Positions 10,950 through 19,452 of a stretch of 49,288 nucleotides of DNA are shown here, piece after piece (position 1 is the first letter of the stretch; the number at the start of each line of letters is the position of its first letter). The stretch comes from Acidobacteriota bacterium. GTDB lineage: Bacteria; Acidobacteriota; Terriglobia; Acidiferrales; UBA7541. The notes under the pieces were generated by a model, which was given only the letters and a program-made list of their open reading frames with translations, had not been told where the DNA came from and made no database searches. Both the position numbers and the translations under genes were made by a program. Location: contig QHYM01000108.1 in the NCBI GenBank assembly GCA_003223295.1, positions 1 to 49,288 on the forward strand, read 5' to 3'.

Positions 10950-11612
10950 CTATTCACCGGCGGGTTTGGCGCCGGGGAGACGGCCCTTGAGGAGTTTGAT
11001 CTGGCCGTTGTGGTTGGACTCGTGTTCGGCGACATGAAACCATTTGCAGTAATTGTTGGTGGGTCCCCAGCCCCAGTCTTTGTCGACGGCCATGAGCCAC
11101 TTGTCGTCGCGCTTGCGAAATTCGGCGAGAGTTTTCTCGCGGGTTTCCCTTACCAAGTTCAGATAGTAATCGAGATTGTTGCCTTTGATGGCTTTGCGCG
11201 CGGGTTCGCCGAGGCCGCCGGGCACGTCCCACTTTTGTTTGATGCTGTCCGACCAACTGTCCCACTTGAGGCCATCGAAAGTGTTGAGTTGGAAAAACGT
11301 TTCGACGGCGGCCAGATGCAGGAGGAGGGCGCCAATGCGGTTGGCTTTGTCGTCGAGGAGGAAGTCGAGTTGCTCGGTGGAAAGACCTTTGGTGGACATC
11401 AGAACCTGCGCGCGCGTGAAGGCCATCATGGAGGTGAGCGTCCCGATTTCCGGGGAGAAGCCTTTCTTGGGGCCGACGATGGTGTCGGATTCGTCAGGTG
11501 GGGCCGTTGCGGAAGGCTGCGCGAAAAGGGTTACACCGGAGAATCCTGCCGCGAGCGTAGCGGTGGTCTTGAGGAAGCTACGGCGTGTGGGCCAGCAGTC
11601 GCAGGGCGTCAT
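10950..11612 (-). CDS. DinB-fold protein with Tat signal peptide
   Basis: 220 aa from the ATG at 11612, chosen because GGAG lies 5 bp before it and it opens a twin-arginine signal (TRRSFLKTTATLAAGFSGV). The mature part is a four-helix DinB/YfiT-type domain: HLAAVETFFQL carries the first His ligand and HVAEHESNHNGQI the last two, the usual metal triad. DinB-fold proteins include thiol-dependent transferases and many uncharacterised members; export through Tat suggests that metal or cofactor binds before secretion. The substrate is unknown. The DUF3592 gene begins upstream on the same strand and its 3' end lies 95 bp away. Confidence 0.8.
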   Translation of the reverse strand: MTPCDCWPTRRSFLKTTATLAAGFSGVTLFAQPSATAPPDESDTIVGPKKGFSPEIGTLTSMMAFTRAQVLMSTKGLSTEQLDFLLDDKANRIGALLLHLAAVETFFQLNTFDGLKWDSWSDSIKQKWDVPGGLGEPARKAIKGNNLDYYLNLVRETREKTLAEFRKRDDKWLMAVDKDWGWGPTNNYCKWFHVAEHESNHNGQIKLLKGRLPGAKPAGE

Positions 11613-11706
11613 AAGGGCTCCAGTGACGAGATGAGCTCGGCAATGCGCGAGGCAAGTAACGCGCGGATGATAACACTGCGGTTTGTGGCGCGGCAAGGCG
11701 GGACGG

Positions 11707-12222
11707 TCAGGAAGAAGAAGACAAGTCCCGTGTTCGAGCACGGCGGGCGAAGAAAGCGAGAAAGCCCCTGAGCGAAGCAAGGGCCACCGGAAGGCCAATC
11801 ACAAAGCAGGGCGCCCAAGGGAGCCAGTTCCAGGAACCGCGGTCGATCATGGCGAAAGAAGGGTCCGCCGGATCATAAATAACTGGCACGGACCAACCCG
11901 TGCCGTCCCTGGATTCCGAGCCCTTCCATTCCTGAAAGCGAACCACTCGATCGCCAGCGTTGAATTCAACAAGGGGTTCGTAAATCGTGGTGTACCAGTT
12001 CGAGCCGTGACTGGTCCGGTAAGAGAACTTCACAGGTTTGAGGTCCACGATGGTGCCGCGTGTTCGTGCGCCCTTGAAAAGCAGATGAGCATGCACGTGT
12101 CCCGTGGCGTAGGCCAAGCTCAGAAACAGTGCTGCAGCGAGGAATTGCGGGATGAACGAGTAGCGGGCAATCTTCTCGCGGTTTGCGAGCACCCAGGCAA
12201 CTTGGTCTTGAGGAAAGGGCAT
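11707..12222 (-). CDS. DUF3592 membrane protein
   Basis: 171 aa. Two membrane helices (about 24-42 and 134-155) enclose an extracytoplasmic beta domain of DUF3592 type: RGTIVDLKPV, the YEPLVEFNAGDRVVRF strand and VPVIYDPADPSFAMID, the signature end of the family. The C-terminus is basic with a Ser-rich tail. DUF3592 proteins have no established biochemical role. The ATG at 12222 has only a weak GGAAAA upstream. Confidence 0.8.
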   Translation of the reverse strand: MPFPQDQVAWVLANREKIARYSFIPQFLAAALFLSLAYATGHVHAHLLFKGARTRGTIVDLKPVKFSYRTSHGSNWYTTIYEPLVEFNAGDRVVRFQEWKGSESRDGTGWSVPVIYDPADPSFAMIDRGSWNWLPWAPCFVIGLPVALASLRGFLAFFARRARTRDLSSSS

Positions 12223-12267
12223 GGGGCATTTTCCAGAAAGAGTTAAGGTGGACGGCCCGTTACATTG

Positions 12268-12288
12268 AAAAAAGCGGCGTCGCGCCGC
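12268..12288 (-). terminator. Rho-independent terminator behind a copy of the pilT 3' end
   Basis: On the minus strand GCGGCG - CGA - CGCCGC is followed by TTTTTTC, a classical intrinsic terminator. It begins 8 bp after the stop codon contained in the 43-bp pilT tail copy, so it may be the original pilT terminator, now serving the TPR gene. Confidence 0.8.
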
Positions 12289-12296
12289 GCTTCAAA

Positions 12297-12339
12297 CTAC
12301 TTGCGGGCGAAGCGCTCGAAGTCGGCCATCTGGCGCTCC
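12297..12339 (-). repeat. Exact 43-bp copy of the pilT 3' end (distal copy)
   Basis: All 43 bases are identical to 14870-14912, the last codons of pilT including its stop codon (minus-strand reading MADFERFARK-stop). The two copies are direct repeats flanking the TPR gene. Identity stops sharply at both sides. Confidence 0.97.
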
Positions 12340-12386
12340 TACCTGTCTGGAACTGGGATTCTATCAGGCACGCAAAGCAAAAGGGG

Positions 12387-12416
12387 CAATCAGTTGGGGT
12401 TTGCCTGAGCTGATTG
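12387..12416 (-). terminator. Possible terminator at the end of the TPR gene
   Basis: CAATCAG / CTGATTG form a 7-bp stem with a 16-nt loop overlapping the TPR gene stop. On the minus strand it is followed by CCCCTTTTGC. Weak by itself; the strong hairpin at 12268-12288 is a better candidate. Confidence 0.3.
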
Positions 12417-14834
12417 AAGCGATTGCAAGCGTTTCTGAATCTCGTTGGCTTCGTCTGCACGCCCAAGTTTCCGAAGGGCCTCGGCTTCCGCGGTCAAGTC
12501 GCGAACGAGATACGGACTATCGGCGCCGAATTGTTTCTCCTCTATGGAAACGAGGCGAGCGTGGCAGGGCGCGGATTTGTCGGGCTTGCCCCATTGATCA
12601 TAGACATAGCAAAGATTGCCCAACGGAATGCCTATGGGCATGTCGTCGCTGTTGTAGGCGGTCTCATAGATGTGAATCACGCGCAGCAAAGTAGACTCAC
12701 TCTTGGCGAAGTTTTGTTCCTTCAGGTAGACGCTGGCCAAGCCGCTCAAGGTTTCGGCGACGGCGGTGCTGTCTTGGCCATAGGTGGCCGCATTCAAGTC
12801 AATCGCCTGAGAAAAGAAGGTTTCGGACCTGGCGAAATCTCTCTGAGCGGCCGCGACCATAGCGAGGCTCTCCAATGGGGGAGTGATCATGGGTGATTTC
12901 GGGCCGTAAAGCTTCTGGCACAAAGTAAGCTGGCGCTTGTAAGTTTCCTCGGCGTTCTTGAGGTCCATCCGCCACGCGTAAATGCTGCCCAGCCGGCCGA
13001 GCGCCTCCGGGAGGCGGCCGTCCTGGGGCTGTATTTTCTCGGCAATTTCGATGGCCTGCTTGGCGGAAGTTTCCGCGTCATCAAAGCGTTTTTCGGTGAG
13101 TGCCACTTGGCTGGCTTGCATGGCGTCATGAAATCTGTCGTCGACGTTAGTCGTTGAGGCTTTGGCACGCAGTGCGGACTCGAGCGCGGCGGCTTCCGAA
13201 GACTTGCCCGATGAGCGCAAGTCGGCGAGATGTTGTTGGAGGCGCCGCTGAGCGTTGGCGTATTTGCGCGAGGCGTCATAGTAAGCCGCGATCGTGCCCG
13301 GCTTGAGCGGTGGTTCGTCGAGGGCCGCCCGGTGGTAATTCTCCAGGGCGCTGAGCCAATCACCTTTCTTCTCCAGGGCGGAAGCCAGGTCGAGGCGCGC
13401 TTGAAGCTCCTTGGGGGCGATGGAAAGCGCTTCGCGGTACTCACCGATCGCAGCATCGCGGTTGCCGGTGTTCTCGAGAGCCTGCCCGAGGAGGTCGTGA
13501 TGACTCCAATTCGCCGGGTCGGCCTCCACGGCGCGCTTAAACTCGGCGATCGCGGCGGGAAGGTCCTTTCTTAGGACCAACATCCGGCCTACGTCGGCGG
13601 ACGCCGGACCATAGCTGTTATCAAGTTTCTCGGCCTGTCGGTATTCCCGCAGGGCGGCTTCGTAGTTCTTTTGGGATTCGTAGATGCGTCCCAGGCCGAG
13701 ATGGGGGCCCGGCGAGGCCGGGTCGAGCTGCGCTGCGGTGCGATATTCCTTCTCCGCATCCTGGATTCTTCCTGTTTGGAGAAGCGCTTCTCCCAGGCAG
13801 GCATGGCAGACCGGCCAATTGGGTGCGAGGGCAGCAAGCTCGCGAAATTCGACAATGGCGGCAGCGGGGTCCGTGTGCATCAAGGCGGCGCCAAGATTCT
13901 GACGAGCTTCGAGGTGTTTAGGGTCGAGGCGCTGCGCTTCACGGTATTCACGAATGGCGGAAACATAGTCGCCTTTGTTGCCAAAGCTGACGCCGAGGTT
14001 GTAATGAATGTTGGCATCGCCGGGGTTGAGCATGAGAGCTTTCTTGTACTGTTCGGCGGCGCCGTCAAAATCATGCAGCTCATCCAATAGTTGCCCCATG
14101 AAGTAATACGCCAGGGCGTAATCGGGCTTGCTACGAATGGAGGCCTGCAGTTCGGACTTGGCGGCATCGAAGTTGCGCATGTTGAGCAGAGCGGCGCCGG
14201 CGTTGAGATGCGCCACGGGATTGTTCGGATTCTCCGCTAGGGCGGCTTTGGCTTCGCGGAGCGCATTCTCCGGGTCGCCGATTTCAAAATATGTCGCGCT
14301 GAGCCTTGCGTGAACCTCCGGGAAGTCTGGATCCCGCTCAAGGATTTGCGAGTAGAGCTGGCCAGCCTCCTGAGAGCGTTGCTGATCGAGGAGAACTATG
14401 CCCATAACGAAACCGGCTTCCAGTCTTCCCGAGCCGCCGGTGATGGCAGCACTCAGCTCATTGGTCGCCTCGTCGAACCGGCTCGTGCGAATCATTCTTC
14501 CGGCAGTACTCAGATGTTGAAGCAGAGCAGAATTTTCGGCGCTATCGGCCGGCTCGCGCGAGGCAATTTTAGCAGCGGTCAGTGCGACAAGAACTTTGGG
14601 GTCGGCGCCGGCGGCCTTAAGGAGGGACTTGTAGTTCTCGTCCGGGGTGAAGCTCAATCCGCGCGATTGGATTTGAAACACGATGTTTTCAGGCTGAATT
14701 TTACCCGCAACAAGGGCAAGGACTTCACTCTTGCGCAGTGGGCGAGGAGACGAATTTGACGGAGTCGCGGAGACGAACGCAGAGAAAAGAATCGCGAGAA
14801 CGACCAGCGACAGACGTAGCGTTTGTTTTTGCAT
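12390..14834 (-). CDS. Large secreted TPR-repeat protein
   Basis: 814 aa. Signal peptide at 1-24 (LRLSLVVLAILFSAFVSA). Residues 35-90 form a short domain (LRKSEVLALVAGKIQPENIV) seen in front of TPR arrays in Acidobacteriota, followed by at least ten 34-residue TPR units with the usual W/L-G-Y-A-F-A-P pattern (for example NPVAHLNAGAALLNMRNFDA, GDANIHYNLGVSFGNKGDYV). The last 250 residues resemble the longer kinesin-light-chain-type TPRs (LGSIYAWRMDLKNAEETYKR). TPRs mediate protein contacts; no catalytic domain is seen. The gene is enclosed between two exact copies of the pilT 3' end, suggesting it was placed there by recombination. Confidence 0.88.
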   Translation of the reverse strand: MQKQTLRLSLVVLAILFSAFVSATPSNSSPRPLRKSEVLALVAGKIQPENIVFQIQSRGLSFTPDENYKSLLKAAGADPKVLVALTAAKIASREPADSAENSALLQHLSTAGRMIRTSRFDEATNELSAAITGGSGRLEAGFVMGIVLLDQQRSQEAGQLYSQILERDPDFPEVHARLSATYFEIGDPENALREAKAALAENPNNPVAHLNAGAALLNMRNFDAAKSELQASIRSKPDYALAYYFMGQLLDELHDFDGAAEQYKKALMLNPGDANIHYNLGVSFGNKGDYVSAIREYREAQRLDPKHLEARQNLGAALMHTDPAAAIVEFRELAALAPNWPVCHACLGEALLQTGRIQDAEKEYRTAAQLDPASPGPHLGLGRIYESQKNYEAALREYRQAEKLDNSYGPASADVGRMLVLRKDLPAAIAEFKRAVEADPANWSHHDLLGQALENTGNRDAAIGEYREALSIAPKELQARLDLASALEKKGDWLSALENYHRAALDEPPLKPGTIAAYYDASRKYANAQRRLQQHLADLRSSGKSSEAAALESALRAKASTTNVDDRFHDAMQASQVALTEKRFDDAETSAKQAIEIAEKIQPQDGRLPEALGRLGSIYAWRMDLKNAEETYKRQLTLCQKLYGPKSPMITPPLESLAMVAAAQRDFARSETFFSQAIDLNAATYGQDSTAVAETLSGLASVYLKEQNFAKSESTLLRVIHIYETAYNSDDMPIGIPLGNLCYVYDQWGKPDKSAPCHARLVSIEEKQFGADSPYLVRDLTAEAEALRKLGRADEANEIQKRLQSLQSAQANPN

Positions 14835-14869
14835 CGGGCCCCCTAGAGAGGAAATTTTCTTCTGACCAG

Positions 14870-14912
14870 CTACTTGCGGGCGAAGCGCTCGAAGTCGGCC
14901 ATCTGGCGCTCC
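14870..14912 (-). repeat. 43-bp pilT 3' end (proximal, in-gene copy)
   Basis: This is the last part of the intact pilT gene with its stop codon. It is repeated exactly at 12297-12339 in the same orientation, 2.57 kb away. Confidence 0.97.
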
Positions 14913-16015
14913 ATTTCCTCGCGGGCGGCGTCGGAAGCGGAGCGGATGCCTTGGATGCGCAGCTTGAATTCGTCGGCGTTGGAGGCGCGCGCCAGAGCTT
15001 CGTCGATGGTGATGAGCTGCTTAGAGTACAGATCGAAGAGCGACTGGTCGAAGGTCTGCATGCCGTACTGGCTGGTACCGGCGGCGATGGCGTCGTGAAT
15101 CAAGCGCGTCTTGTCGGGGTTGATGACGCAGTCACGGATGTACGCGGTGGCGATCATGATTTCAACGGCGGGAACGCGGCCCTTATCGTCGGCGCGGCGC
15201 ACCAGGCGCTGCGAAATGACGGCTTTGAGCGTGGCGGCAAGCTGCAAACGAATCTGTTTCTGCTCGGGCGGCGGGAAGACCGCGATAATACGCTGAATGG
15301 TTTCCGTGGCGTCGAGAGTGTGCAAGGTGGAGAGCACGAGGTGGCCGGTTTCGGCGGCCAGCAAAGCGGTGGAAATCGTTTCGAGGTCGCGCATTTCGCC
15401 GACGAGGATCACGTCGGGGTCTTGACGGAGAGCGGCGCGCAAGGCGGTGGAAAAGTTCGCGGTGTCGACTTCGACTTCGCGCTGGTTGATGAAACTCTTT
15501 TTGTCGCGGTGCAGAAACTCGATGGGGTCTTCGATGGTGATGAGGTGGTCGGCGCGGGAGGCGTTGATGCGATCGATGATGGCAGCAAGGGTGGTGGACT
15601 TACCGGAACCGGTGGTTCCGGTGACGAGCACCAGGCCGCGCTGCTCTTCGCAAATCTTGTTGATGACCGGGGGAAGATTTAGCTCTTCCGCGGTGCGAAT
15701 TTTCGTGGGGATGACGCGCAAAACCATGCCGACGTTGCCGCGCTGCTGGAAGACGTTTACACGGAAACGGCCGAGGCCGGCGACCCCGTAGGCCATGTCC
15801 AATTCCGCCGTTTCCTTAAACTTTTGCTTCTGGCGGTTGGTCATCATGCTGAAAGCCATGGAAAGCATTTCTTCGGGGGTGATGCGAGGCACGTCGGTGA
15901 GCGGGGTGAGCAAACCGTCTATGCGCAAATAGGGATGATTGCCGACTTTGAGGTGCAAGTCGGAGGCCTTATTTTCGACGGCTCGGCGGAGCAGATCGTC
16001 AACGCTGGTCGGCAT
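14870..16015 (-). CDS. pilT: Type IV pilus retraction ATPase PilT
   Basis: 381 aa from the ATG at 16015 (PTSVDDLLRRAVENKASDLH is the canonical PilT start; a TTG 6 codons upstream is possible). N-terminal PAS-like domain to about 105; RecA-like ATPase with Walker A GTTGSGKST (133-141), Asp box (ITIEDPIEFLH), Walker B region (DVILVGEMRDLET), and His box (GHLVLSTLHTLDA). The C-terminal region includes AIAAGTSQYGMQTFDQSL, close to the PilT AIRE-type segment needed for retraction. Hexameric motor that depolymerises type IV pili for twitching and DNA uptake. No other pil gene is adjacent. Its last 43 bp are duplicated beyond the TPR gene. Confidence 0.95.
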   Translation of the reverse strand: MPTSVDDLLRRAVENKASDLHLKVGNHPYLRIDGLLTPLTDVPRITPEEMLSMAFSMMTNRQKQKFKETAELDMAYGVAGLGRFRVNVFQQRGNVGMVLRVIPTKIRTAEELNLPPVINKICEEQRGLVLVTGTTGSGKSTTLAAIIDRINASRADHLITIEDPIEFLHRDKKSFINQREVEVDTANFSTALRAALRQDPDVILVGEMRDLETISTALLAAETGHLVLSTLHTLDATETIQRIIAVFPPPEQKQIRLQLAATLKAVISQRLVRRADDKGRVPAVEIMIATAYIRDCVINPDKTRLIHDAIAAGTSQYGMQTFDQSLFDLYSKQLITIDEALARASNADEFKLRIQGIRSASDAAREEMERQMADFERFARK

Positions 16016-16122
16016 AGTCAGGGAACCCCGCAAATGTTCAACTACTCAACGAAGCTAGCATTCGAGGGAGGGGCGGGCAAGCCAAGCGGACCGACTGGTT
16101 GCGCGCTAGTTACCTGTCCTGG

Positions 16123-16150
16123 TGACTAGTGACTCGTGACTGGTGACTCG
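16123..16150 (+). repeat. 14-bp tandem repeat between aquaporin and pilT
   Basis: TGACTAGTGACTCG and TGACTGGTGACTCG follow each other directly (13 of 14 bases identical) and are themselves built of TGACT-GTGAC half-units. Non-coding, between the pilT start and the end of the aquaporin gene. Confidence 0.75.
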
Positions 16151-16160
16151 TGTAGACCCA

Positions 16161-16847
16161 TCAGGCCTTTTTCAGGAAGACGGAGTCGTAGAGCAGGCCG
16201 GCCAGGAACCCTCCGGCAAGCGGGCCAATCCAGTAAATGCCATGATGAGCCCAGTACGTGGCGGCAAGCGCCGGACCAAAGGCGCGCGCCGGATTCAGGG
16301 CCGCGCCCGTAAGCGGGCCGGCCACCAGAATACCGAGGGTGATGGTCAGGCCAATGCCGAAGCCGGAGATGGCCTTGAACGCGCCCTTTTCATCGACGGC
16401 GGTGGCAAAAACGACGAGGACGAGGAAGAAGGTGGTCACGGCTTCGAGGGACATGCCCGCCCAAACCGGAAAATCCCGCGCCAGCTCGGGCGTACCTAAA
16501 TGGACGGCGCGCCAGGTGTCATCAGGAATGACCGTCTTTAGGACGAAAGCTGCAACGACGCCGCCCAGGAGCTGCGAGGCCCAGTACAGGAGAGCTTCGA
16601 TGGTGTTGATGCGCTTGGTGACCCAAATGCCGATGGTGACCGCGGGATTGTAATGGCCGCCGGAGATGTGGCCCATTGCCGAAACCATAATGCCGATCGC
16701 CAGGCCGTGCGCGAGCGCGATGCCGAGAAGGCCCAGGCCGCCGGAGCTGTGCAGGTACTGATCCGCGCAGATGGAGCCGGCGCCAAAGAAAATCAGGGCA
16801 AATGTGCCGATGAATTCCGCTACGAGTTTTTGCGAAATGCTGTACAT
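16161..16847 (-). CDS. aqpZ: MIP-family channel, AqpZ-like aquaporin
   Basis: 228 aa. The ATG at 16847 has a perfect GGGAGGAA ribosome site; an in-frame codon at 16883 would add 12 residues without one. Six membrane helices and the two half-helix NPA boxes are visible: HYNPAVT (67-69) and ALNPARAFGP (185-188), the second with the selectivity-filter Arg. Helix 1 reads AEFIGTFALIFFGAGS, typical of AqpZ. Family knowledge: fast water channel, sometimes also passing small solutes. The large residues around the pore (F, H-like positions) fit a water-selective type rather than a glycerol facilitator, but this is judged by eye. Confidence 0.9.
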   Translation of the reverse strand: MYSISQKLVAEFIGTFALIFFGAGSICADQYLHSSGGLGLLGIALAHGLAIGIMVSAMGHISGGHYNPAVTIGIWVTKRINTIEALLYWASQLLGGVVAAFVLKTVIPDDTWRAVHLGTPELARDFPVWAGMSLEAVTTFFLVLVVFATAVDEKGAFKAISGFGIGLTITLGILVAGPLTGAALNPARAFGPALAATYWAHHGIYWIGPLAGGFLAGLLYDSVFLKKA

Positions 16848-16988
16848 GGAGATTCCTCCCAAGATGGAAAGGAAAATGGGCACGCTTCGAACGGGTGCAT
16901 TCTAGCCGCAATGCGGCGCGGAAAGCCAGTCCCTGAGGAAGACCTGAGGAAGACGCGTTAACAGGTGGCAGTTGAGATCAGGGAAGTT

Positions 16989-17016
16989 GAAATTCGAAAA
17001 CGGAAATTCGAAATCG
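16989..17016 (+). repeat. 14-bp tandem repeat upstream of aquaporin gene
   Basis: GAAATTCGAAAACG and GAAATTCGAAATCG are directly repeated (13 of 14 identical). The surrounding 226-bp gap (16848-17073) shows no gene. Confidence 0.75.
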
Positions 17017-17073
17017 GAGAAACCCGGGGAAAGCAAGAACAGGAAGTGCTCAAGGTTCGCCGCCTTTTGCTAT

Positions 17074-18282
17074 TCAATGGGATGACGAGCGCGCGGCAGC
17101 GCTCAAGAGCTCGCGCAGGCGCTCGATCGGAATGGCTTCCGCGACATGGCCATCACGCCCGCGCACGGTTTGGGCTTTCAGGAGCGCGTTGTCGATAGCT
17201 TCTTCCGTTGCATCCGCGACAGCTTCAAACAAAGGCGAGAGTGCATCATCGCCGATCAGGGAGAGCGCGGGGCCGCGCGTGGCGGCAAAGGCAATTCGAT
17301 TTGTGGCGGAAAAGGCGATGGCAAAGTCGCCGCTTCCGTTGCTGCCGGTGGATCCAGCGCGCGCCATTCCGAGGAATGCGCGAGCGCCAAGCCGCCGCAA
17401 TTGGCGAGCGTCAAGCGGCGCGTCGGTGGCGACGATGATCATGCACGAGCCGTCTGCTTGATTTCGTGAGGACGAATCGAAGCTGCGGCTCAGAGACCCG
17501 CTGGGATGCAGCTCCTTCCAAACGGGAACGCCGGCAATCGTGAGACGGCCCCCGAAATTTGCCTGGACAAGGACTCCGACCATGAAGCCGCCTTCTTTTT
17601 CGGGAAGATGGCGCGAACTTGTTCCGATGCCGCCTTTCCAGCCGAACGCGATGGTTCCTTCGCCGGCGCCAACGGCTCCTTCTTCAACGGGGCCGCTTCG
17701 GGCTTCGCGCAAAGCGCGCGTGACGTCCTCGGATTTGACGTGGAACCCGCGGATGTCGTTAAGCCAGCCATCGTTGGTTTCACCGACGACAGGATTGACG
17801 CTGCGCACGTCATGGTTACCCGGCTGAGCCAAGGTCCAACTCGCCACGGCTGCCGCAGCGTCCCAGACGCTCAGAGTATTGCTAAGGACAATGGGCGTTT
17901 CAATCTGGCCAAGCTCTGTGACCTGCGTGGAACCGACGAGTTTGCCAAACGCGTTGTAGACGGAAACTGCGCCCGCCACTTTGTCCTGAAAAATATTTCC
18001 GGGATGCGGCAATACGGCCGTGACCCCCGTTCGAACGTTGTCGGCTTTGACGATGGTGACCTGGCCGACGTGGACGCCGGACACGTCCGTGATAGCGTTG
18101 TTGGGCCCAGGATCGTAGATGCCGGGATGGATCCCCAGTTCGCGCGCTCGCGGGCGGTGATCCTGCGTGGTAGCCTGCGGCGAGAGCATTGACGGCGTTG
18201 CAATAATAGCGGCAGCAATAGCGAACAGCGCGCGAGTGGTCACAAATCGGGCTCCCCTTGCCAATACGATTCGGCACATCAT
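17074..18282 (-). CDS. DmpA-family (P1/S58) aminopeptidase, secreted
   Basis: 402 aa. N-terminal signal peptide or anchor (about 10-38). The mature chain starts RARELGIHPGIYDPGPNNAITD, the conserved opening of L-aminopeptidase D-Ala-esterase/amidase (DmpA). The self-cleavage site is present: G278-S279 in ADGSCMIIVATDAPL, where the Ser becomes the N-terminal nucleophile after autoproteolysis. Other motifs are GVTAVLPHPGNIF, PVVGETNDGWLND and GAVGAGEGTIAFGWKGGIGTSSR. Such enzymes release N-terminal residues from short peptides, including D-amino acid or beta-amino acid peptides. Secretion suggests peptide scavenging outside the cytoplasm (inference). No operon partner: the next gene upstream, ilvE, has its own terminator. 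Confidence 0.92.
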   Translation of the reverse strand: MMCRIVLARGARFVTTRALFAIAAAIIATPSMLSPQATTQDHRPRARELGIHPGIYDPGPNNAITDVSGVHVGQVTIVKADNVRTGVTAVLPHPGNIFQDKVAGAVSVYNAFGKLVGSTQVTELGQIETPIVLSNTLSVWDAAAAVASWTLAQPGNHDVRSVNPVVGETNDGWLNDIRGFHVKSEDVTRALREARSGPVEEGAVGAGEGTIAFGWKGGIGTSSRHLPEKEGGFMVGVLVQANFGGRLTIAGVPVWKELHPSGSLSRSFDSSSRNQADGSCMIIVATDAPLDARQLRRLGARAFLGMARAGSTGSNGSGDFAIAFSATNRIAFAATRGPALSLIGDDALSPLFEAVADATEEAIDNALLKAQTVRGRDGHVAEAIPIERLRELLSAAARSSSH

Positions 18283-18313
18283 ATTACGGGGATAGGAGAA
18301 GAGCAGAATGTCA

Positions 18314-18346
18314 TCTAAAAAGAAGGGGCGCAGAACATGGCGCCCC
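18314..18346 (-). terminator. Rho-independent terminator of ilvE
   Basis: On the minus strand GGGGCGC - 8-nt loop - GCGCCCC (18346 to 18325) is followed by TTCTTTTTAG. It lies 22 bp after the ilvE stop codon. Confidence 0.85.
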
Positions 18347-18368
18347 CTGAACGAGAGAATCGAAATAA

Positions 18369-19316
18369 TTAGCGCGAGGCGGCGCTGACCGGAGCGCCGA
18401 CCGGCGTGAGCCAGTTGTGACGGTCGGGCTTGGTGCCGCTAGTAATGGCGAAGAACTCTTCCTGCAGCCTGCGCGTGATCGGTCCGGCCACGCCTTTGCC
18501 CACCTGAATGTGGTCGACCGAGCGGATGGGCGTAACTTCCACGGCGGTGCCCACGAAGAAAACTTCGTCGGAGATGTAGAGCATCTCGCGCGGAACCACA
18601 CTTTCCTTGCAGGGAATGCGAAGGTCTTCGGCAATCTTCATGATGGCGTCGCGCGTGATTCCGGGAAGAATGCTGGTCGCCAGCGGCGGCGTATAGAGCG
18701 TGCCGTCGTGCACCAGGAAAATGTTCATGCCGGAGCCTTCACTGACGTGTCCATCGGAATCCAGAGCGATTCCTTCGGTAAAACCGTTGAAGGACGCTTC
18801 CATGCGAATGAGCTGCGAATTCATGTAATTCGCAGCGGCTTTGGACATGGCGGGGAGTGTGTTTGGCGCGATGCGCGTCCAGGAACTGACGCCAACATCG
18901 ACGCCTTTCGAAAGCGCGTCGGGGCCGAGATAGGCGCCCCAGCTCCAGCATGCCATGTAGAGATCGATTGGCGAATTGAGAGGATTCACGCCCACATCGC
19001 CGTAGCCGCGGAGAACGATGGGCTTCACGTAACAGGAATTCATTTTGTTGACGCGCACGAGTTCGCAAGCGATGTTCGAGAATTCGTCGACGGAATGCGG
19101 AAGCTCCATGCGATAGATGCGGGCGGAGTTGATGAGCCGCTGCATGTGCTCACGAAGGCGGAAGATGGCCGGGCCCTGCTTGGTTTCGTAGCAGCGGATG
19201 CCCTCGAAAACCGCGGAGCCGTAGCTGACGACGTGGGAAAGAACGTGCAGCGTGGCGTCGTCCCAGTTGATCCATTTTCCGTTATGCCAGATTTTCTCAG
19301 TCGGCTGAATGGCCAT
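18369..19316 (-). CDS. ilvE: Branched-chain amino acid aminotransferase
   Basis: 315 aa, usual length for class IV PLP enzymes. The Schiff-base lysine is K159 in LPAMSKAAANYMNSQ. Other IlvE motifs are VSYGSAVFEGIRCYET, LKPIVLRGYGDVGVNP (phosphate side), EGSGMNIFLVHDGTLYTPP and SILPGITRDAIM. It catalyses the last step of Leu/Ile/Val synthesis and the first of their breakdown. A GGGGAG sits 6 bp before the ATG. Close to the archaeal/Aquifex-like IlvE type with the short N-terminus. Single-gene transcript ending in a strong hairpin. Confidence 0.96.
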   Translation of the reverse strand: MAIQPTEKIWHNGKWINWDDATLHVLSHVVSYGSAVFEGIRCYETKQGPAIFRLREHMQRLINSARIYRMELPHSVDEFSNIACELVRVNKMNSCYVKPIVLRGYGDVGVNPLNSPIDLYMACWSWGAYLGPDALSKGVDVGVSSWTRIAPNTLPAMSKAAANYMNSQLIRMEASFNGFTEGIALDSDGHVSEGSGMNIFLVHDGTLYTPPLATSILPGITRDAIMKIAEDLRIPCKESVVPREMLYISDEVFFVGTAVEVTPIRSVDHIQVGKGVAGPITRRLQEEFFAITSGTKPDRHNWLTPVGAPVSAASR

Positions 19317-19452
19317 GAATGCTCCCCTTGAATAAGGCCGCGTCTGCGGTGCGGCTGGAAGTTTCAGAATACGGTACCGGAAGAGCGAGCGTCAATGCAT
19401 TGGGAATGCGCGAACAAGGGGCGCGGAATCCAAATTGGCGCGCGTCGCGTGA

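Noticed and set aside
12297-12339. Short coding gene with its own ribosome site in the distal pilT copy
   Set aside because: AGGAG and an ATG are present by chance, but the frame is about ten codons of pilT tail with a stop.
18417-19331. A 304-codon open frame on the plus strand opposite ilvE
   Set aside because: It is the antisense shadow of a GC-rich conserved gene. Its product is compositionally odd and matches no family, while ilvE on the other strand is unmistakable. Similar long frames opposite alaS, gcvPA, gcvPB and the DmpA gene were dropped for the same reason.
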